Assembly (NCBI RefSeq): GCF_037102585.1
Contig: NW_027043820.1
Coordinates: 654,501 to 718,500 of the forward strand
Source: Saccharomycopsis crataegensis
Taxonomy: Eukaryota > Ascomycota > Saccharomycetes > Ascoideales > Saccharomycopsidaceae
Length of the DNA stretch: 64,000 nucleotides
Reading direction: 5' to 3'
The notes below the pieces were generated by a model. It searched no databases, was not told the origin of the DNA, and saw only the letters and a program-made list of their open reading frames with translations. Positions 61,404 to 64,000 of this stretch are shown piece after piece. How positions within the stretch are numbered: the first letter of the stretch is position 1; every line of letters begins with the position of its first letter. Made by a program: the position numbers and the translations under genes.

Positions 61404-64000
61404 ATGATTAATAAAGCTGATCATTATCAGCAGCTTGGAATCTCAAAAAATTCCACTGCAAGCGAGATCAAATCAGCGTACAAGAAATTGGCCTTGAAAT
61501 ATCATCCGGATAAGAATAAAGAGGTTGGCGCACAAGAAAAATTCAAATTGATAGTTGATTCATACAACGTGCTATCTGATCCTACAAAGAAATCCGAGTA
61601 CGATAGAAAGAATGACAATTCTCAGCAATGGAGCAGAAACAATTATAACGCAGGAAACCCATATAATGTCAACACCACTGCGCCTTCGTTCAAAACATGG
61701 ACGCGCCCTAAACCTTCATCATTCTATAGCAATTTTGCAACCAGTGCTAATTTATTCGAGTCGATGAAAAGTGGGAATTCATTCAGTAACTTCAAAGATG
61801 CTTTCAATTTCCATTCTACTCAAAATAATGATATGGGTGAGGAATGGTTTCGGTCAAGTGCCAATTCATATCGTACCTGGAAATCGAAACCAACATCATT
61901 CGGCAATCCGAACGTTAACTCATATAATACACAGCAAGAGCATAAAGCTTCGAAATACCAACAGAGTAATCAGGCTGATAATTGTACTTCCCAACAACCT
62001 TTTCACCAACAAAATGAAAAACAAAAGGAGAAAAAAAAGGCGAAAAAAAAAGATAGAACAAAGCAATACAAAATGCAAGGTAATATCTATCCAGATATAC
62101 ATAACAATCCACCCCCGAGTGATAAAGAGGACCCATCAAAAAACGAAGTGCCAAACGAAACAATAAAAACCTCGAAGTCTGATGTTGACAGTAATATAAA
62201 GAGTACCGGCAGTGGATGTCGGAGTGGATCAAAGACCAGTTACTCCTATGTATCCACGGAGAAAACATATATGCCTAGGAGCAGCATTAAAGTTAAACCA
62301 GCTCCACAGAAACTGGATGACGTTGATTTTAAATCTGAGCCTATGGGATCTACTTCTAAGAGTGGTAAGGCCCATTATTACGGAGGCTGGGCTGACAGCA
62401 AAAATGAAAACCAAAATGATGGTAATGCCAGCACTGAGAAGAAGGTCAAAACAGAGATGAAATCGTCGCCAAAAAGAAAATCTAGCACAAGTAACACTCC
62501 AAAGAAACAAAATCTTGCTGAGACCAGAATGTCTCCCAAGAGCAATAGAACCGCTGCGAGAGATACCGAAGATTTTCTGGACAAATTCGAAAAGTCTAGA
62601 AGAGAGAGTAATTGCAGCGAAGGAACTGAAAGCAATCCTATAGTGATTGACGAAGATCGGCCTGCTTCCTCTGCAACTGCTTCAACTTCTTCCACTTCCC
62701 CTAATCCTGTTTCAAATGGTATGCTGAAAAAGGATGGAGGATGTTTTAATTATAAGCCAGAAGCTGCCAAAAGCCAAAAAACTGATAAAGAATTGAAGGA
62801 TGATCTTCTAGAAAGCCTATTACGTGAGGGTGAGAACAGTATGGGAGCGGCATATGCCAAAAGACCAAAGGTGGGTCCTGCAACACCGATGAAATCGGGA
62901 AGGTTTCCTGATATTTCTCAGTCGACTTTCAAGTCTGAGCACCCATTTCCAAATTATTCTGGAAGAGGTATAAGAACGCAGTTGGAGGATTCCGACTCTA
63001 GTAATGATGACGATGATGATGTTATGTTTATTGAAAAAACAAAATATGATAGCAATAATTATTACAAAAATAGCGCTAATGACAGTGACTCTAATCATGA
63101 TGATCGTAATAATTATCATCCTCATGGTGCTGATAACAATATCGATGGTGATAATGTTGATGACAATAATGAAGATAATGGAAAACTAAATCATGAGACA
63201 TTTGGATTTAACGGCACAAATTCCTCGACATCGGAACTTGGTACAAAATTTACTTGTTTTGATCAATCGCGTTTTGGTTTTGATAATGATAGTTCAAAGC
63301 TTCATTTCCCCAAAGAAACAATTGGCTCTTCGGACTCAAATTTCAACATAAAGCGTGTAAACGCTACGGTCAGAAATGAAAACACTGGAGACAAAAATGA
63401 TTGGCGTGCGAGAACCCAAAAGATTTTCACTGTAGAGGATGATGATGATGGTGATGATTATGATCAAGACTTGGAATCCGATGTTGAGGTAAGACCCAAC
63501 ATTTTCCCTAGTACAAATAGTGAACCATCGGGATCCAAAAAAAGAAAGAAGGCTTACATTGATACCACTACTGAGAATGACAAAGGTAGCGCTGAAAATT
63601 TGTTTCTGATGCCCGATATAGCTAATATCCCACCATTCACTCAGAATAAACCGAAGAATTTTGATTTTGAGATTCTTAGATCAAGTCTTGATCATCATTA
63701 TAAGCTGCAAATAAATGAAGATAAACTGCTGGCTACAAGACAGACGAATCAAAAGCCTGATTTTGAATCTTCTACTGGAAAATATGAAAGTCTCCATACT
63801 CCGGTGAACAAAACATTACCCTTTGTTCATTCCACGTTCCGCAAGTTGACTTCTCAAGATTTTGCTGTAGATCGCCAAATTTTATTGAATGCTCCGCCGG
63901 TAGGACCTCAAAAAATGGCTAATGCTTCAAAATTAAGCTGGGCAAAATATTATACGGAAATGAAAACCTACAATCAAAGGTGGTTGAACTATCGCCAAAA
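61404..64000 (+). CDS. J-domain (Hsp40) protein with long disordered region, 3' end outside window
   Basis: The frame starts at ATG 61404 and is still open at the window end (865 complete codons). The J-domain is at residues 1-75: DHYQQLGISKNSTASEIKSA, then the HPD motif in KYHPDKNKE, and YNVLSDPTKKSEYDRK. What follows is a long Asn/Ser/Lys/Asp-rich disordered region with basic clusters (PKRK, KKRKK) that may be nuclear signals and Asp runs near 63006-63020 and 63438-63460. Near the end WAKYYTEMKTYNQRWLNYR resembles a conserved C-terminal region of some fungal J-proteins. It should stimulate an Hsp70, but its client and compartment are unknown. Confidence 0.85.
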   Translation, partial: MINKADHYQQLGISKNSTASEIKSAYKKLALKYHPDKNKEVGAQEKFKLIVDSYNVLSDPTKKSEYDRKNDNSQQWSRNNYNAGNPYNVNTTAPSFKTWTRPKPSSFYSNFATSANLFESMKSGNSFSNFKDAFNFHSTQNNDMGEEWFRSSANSYRTWKSKPTSFGNPNVNSYNTQQEHKASKYQQSNQADNCTSQQPFHQQNEKQKEKKKAKKKDRTKQYKMQGNIYPDIHNNPPPSDKEDPSKNEVPNETIKTSKSDVDSNIKSTGSGCRSGSKTSYSYVSTEKTYMPRSSIKVKPAPQKLDDVDFKSEPMGSTSKSGKAHYYGGWADSKNENQNDGNASTEKKVKTEMKSSPKRKSSTSNTPKKQNLAETRMSPKSNRTAARDTEDFLDKFEKSRRESNCSEGTESNPIVIDEDRPASSATASTSSTSPNPVSNGMLKKDGGCFNYKPEAAKSQKTDKELKDDLLESLLREGENSMGAAYAKRPKVGPATPMKSGRFPDISQSTFKSEHPFPNYSGRGIRTQLEDSDSSNDDDDDVMFIEKTKYDSNNYYKNSANDSDSNHDDRNNYHPHGADNNIDGDNVDDNNEDNGKLNHETFGFNGTNSSTSELGTKFTCFDQSRFGFDNDSSKLHFPKETIGSSDSNFNIKRVNATVRNENTGDKNDWRARTQKIFTVEDDDDGDDYDQDLESDVEVRPNIFPSTNSEPSGSKKRKKAYIDTTTENDKGSAENLFLMPDIANIPPFTQNKPKNFDFEILRSSLDHHYKLQINEDKLLATRQTNQKPDFESSTGKYESLHTPVNKTLPFVHSTFRKLTSQDFAVDRQILLNAPPVGPQKMANASKLSWAKYYTEMKTYNQRWLNYRQ

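Noticed and set aside
1-64000. tRNA genes, LTRs, CRISPR arrays and virus-like elements
   Set aside because: I read the intergenic stretches for A-box/B-box pairs, long direct repeats with TG...CA ends, spacer-repeat arrays and reverse transcriptase or capsid motifs, and saw none. A dedicated scan could still find a weak tRNA or snoRNA.

Overview
The window comes from the nuclear genome of a budding yeast (Saccharomycotina) that probably belongs to a CUG-Ser lineage. Genes are compact and mostly intronless, and the few introns carry yeast GTATGT-type donors and TACTAAC-type branch points. Most genes have a clear Saccharomyces cerevisiae counterpart. CTG codons are very rare: I found none in the AUR1 frame and one in the VPH1 frame. 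The CTG codons I checked in THI80, VPH1 and GLC3 sit where I recall the S. cerevisiae proteins having serine. Leucine at CTG in any standard-code translation of this window should therefore be treated as probable serine. I cannot name the species.

Layout. 1-11 kb: the C-terminal part of a SNF2/STH1 remodeller ATPase, a YOL075C-type full ABCG transporter, a dynactin p24-like protein and the PIN endonuclease Swt1. 11-26 kb: THI80, a decayed gene, an unrecognised protein, VPH1, MIX17, intron-containing PET8, HER2 (GatA) with an upstream ORF, a possible CENP-L/Iml3 protein and a 2 kb gene-poor stretch. 26-34 kb: AIM3, a fossil PIF/Harbinger-type DNA transposon and AUR1. 34-45 kb: decayed coding segments, an NRG1-like zinc-finger gene divergent from GLC3, a decayed multi-membrane-span gene, PTA1 and DOT5. 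45-54 kb: GAB1, SMX3 and an NCBP3-like gene (both with introns after tiny first exons), TIF4631 (eIF4G) whose start codon seems to be made by splicing, and ECM1. 54-64 kb: a gene-poor stretch with broken frames, an unrecognised 240-residue protein, a Vps62-family protein and the first 865 codons of a J-domain protein.

The genes are an ordinary housekeeping mix with no operon-like logic. They cover chromatin, mRNA 3' ends and splicing, translation, vacuole acidification, sphingolipid and GPI synthesis, glycogen, thiamine and mitochondrial functions. The unusual feature is between the genes. Several intergenic stretches of 1-2.7 kb hold short protein-like open segments in successive frames, which look like dead genes, plus one clear dead DNA transposon. 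I found no tRNA, rRNA, CRISPR array, LTR element or virus-like element. Start codons were re-chosen wherever an open frame ran upstream of the first ATG.
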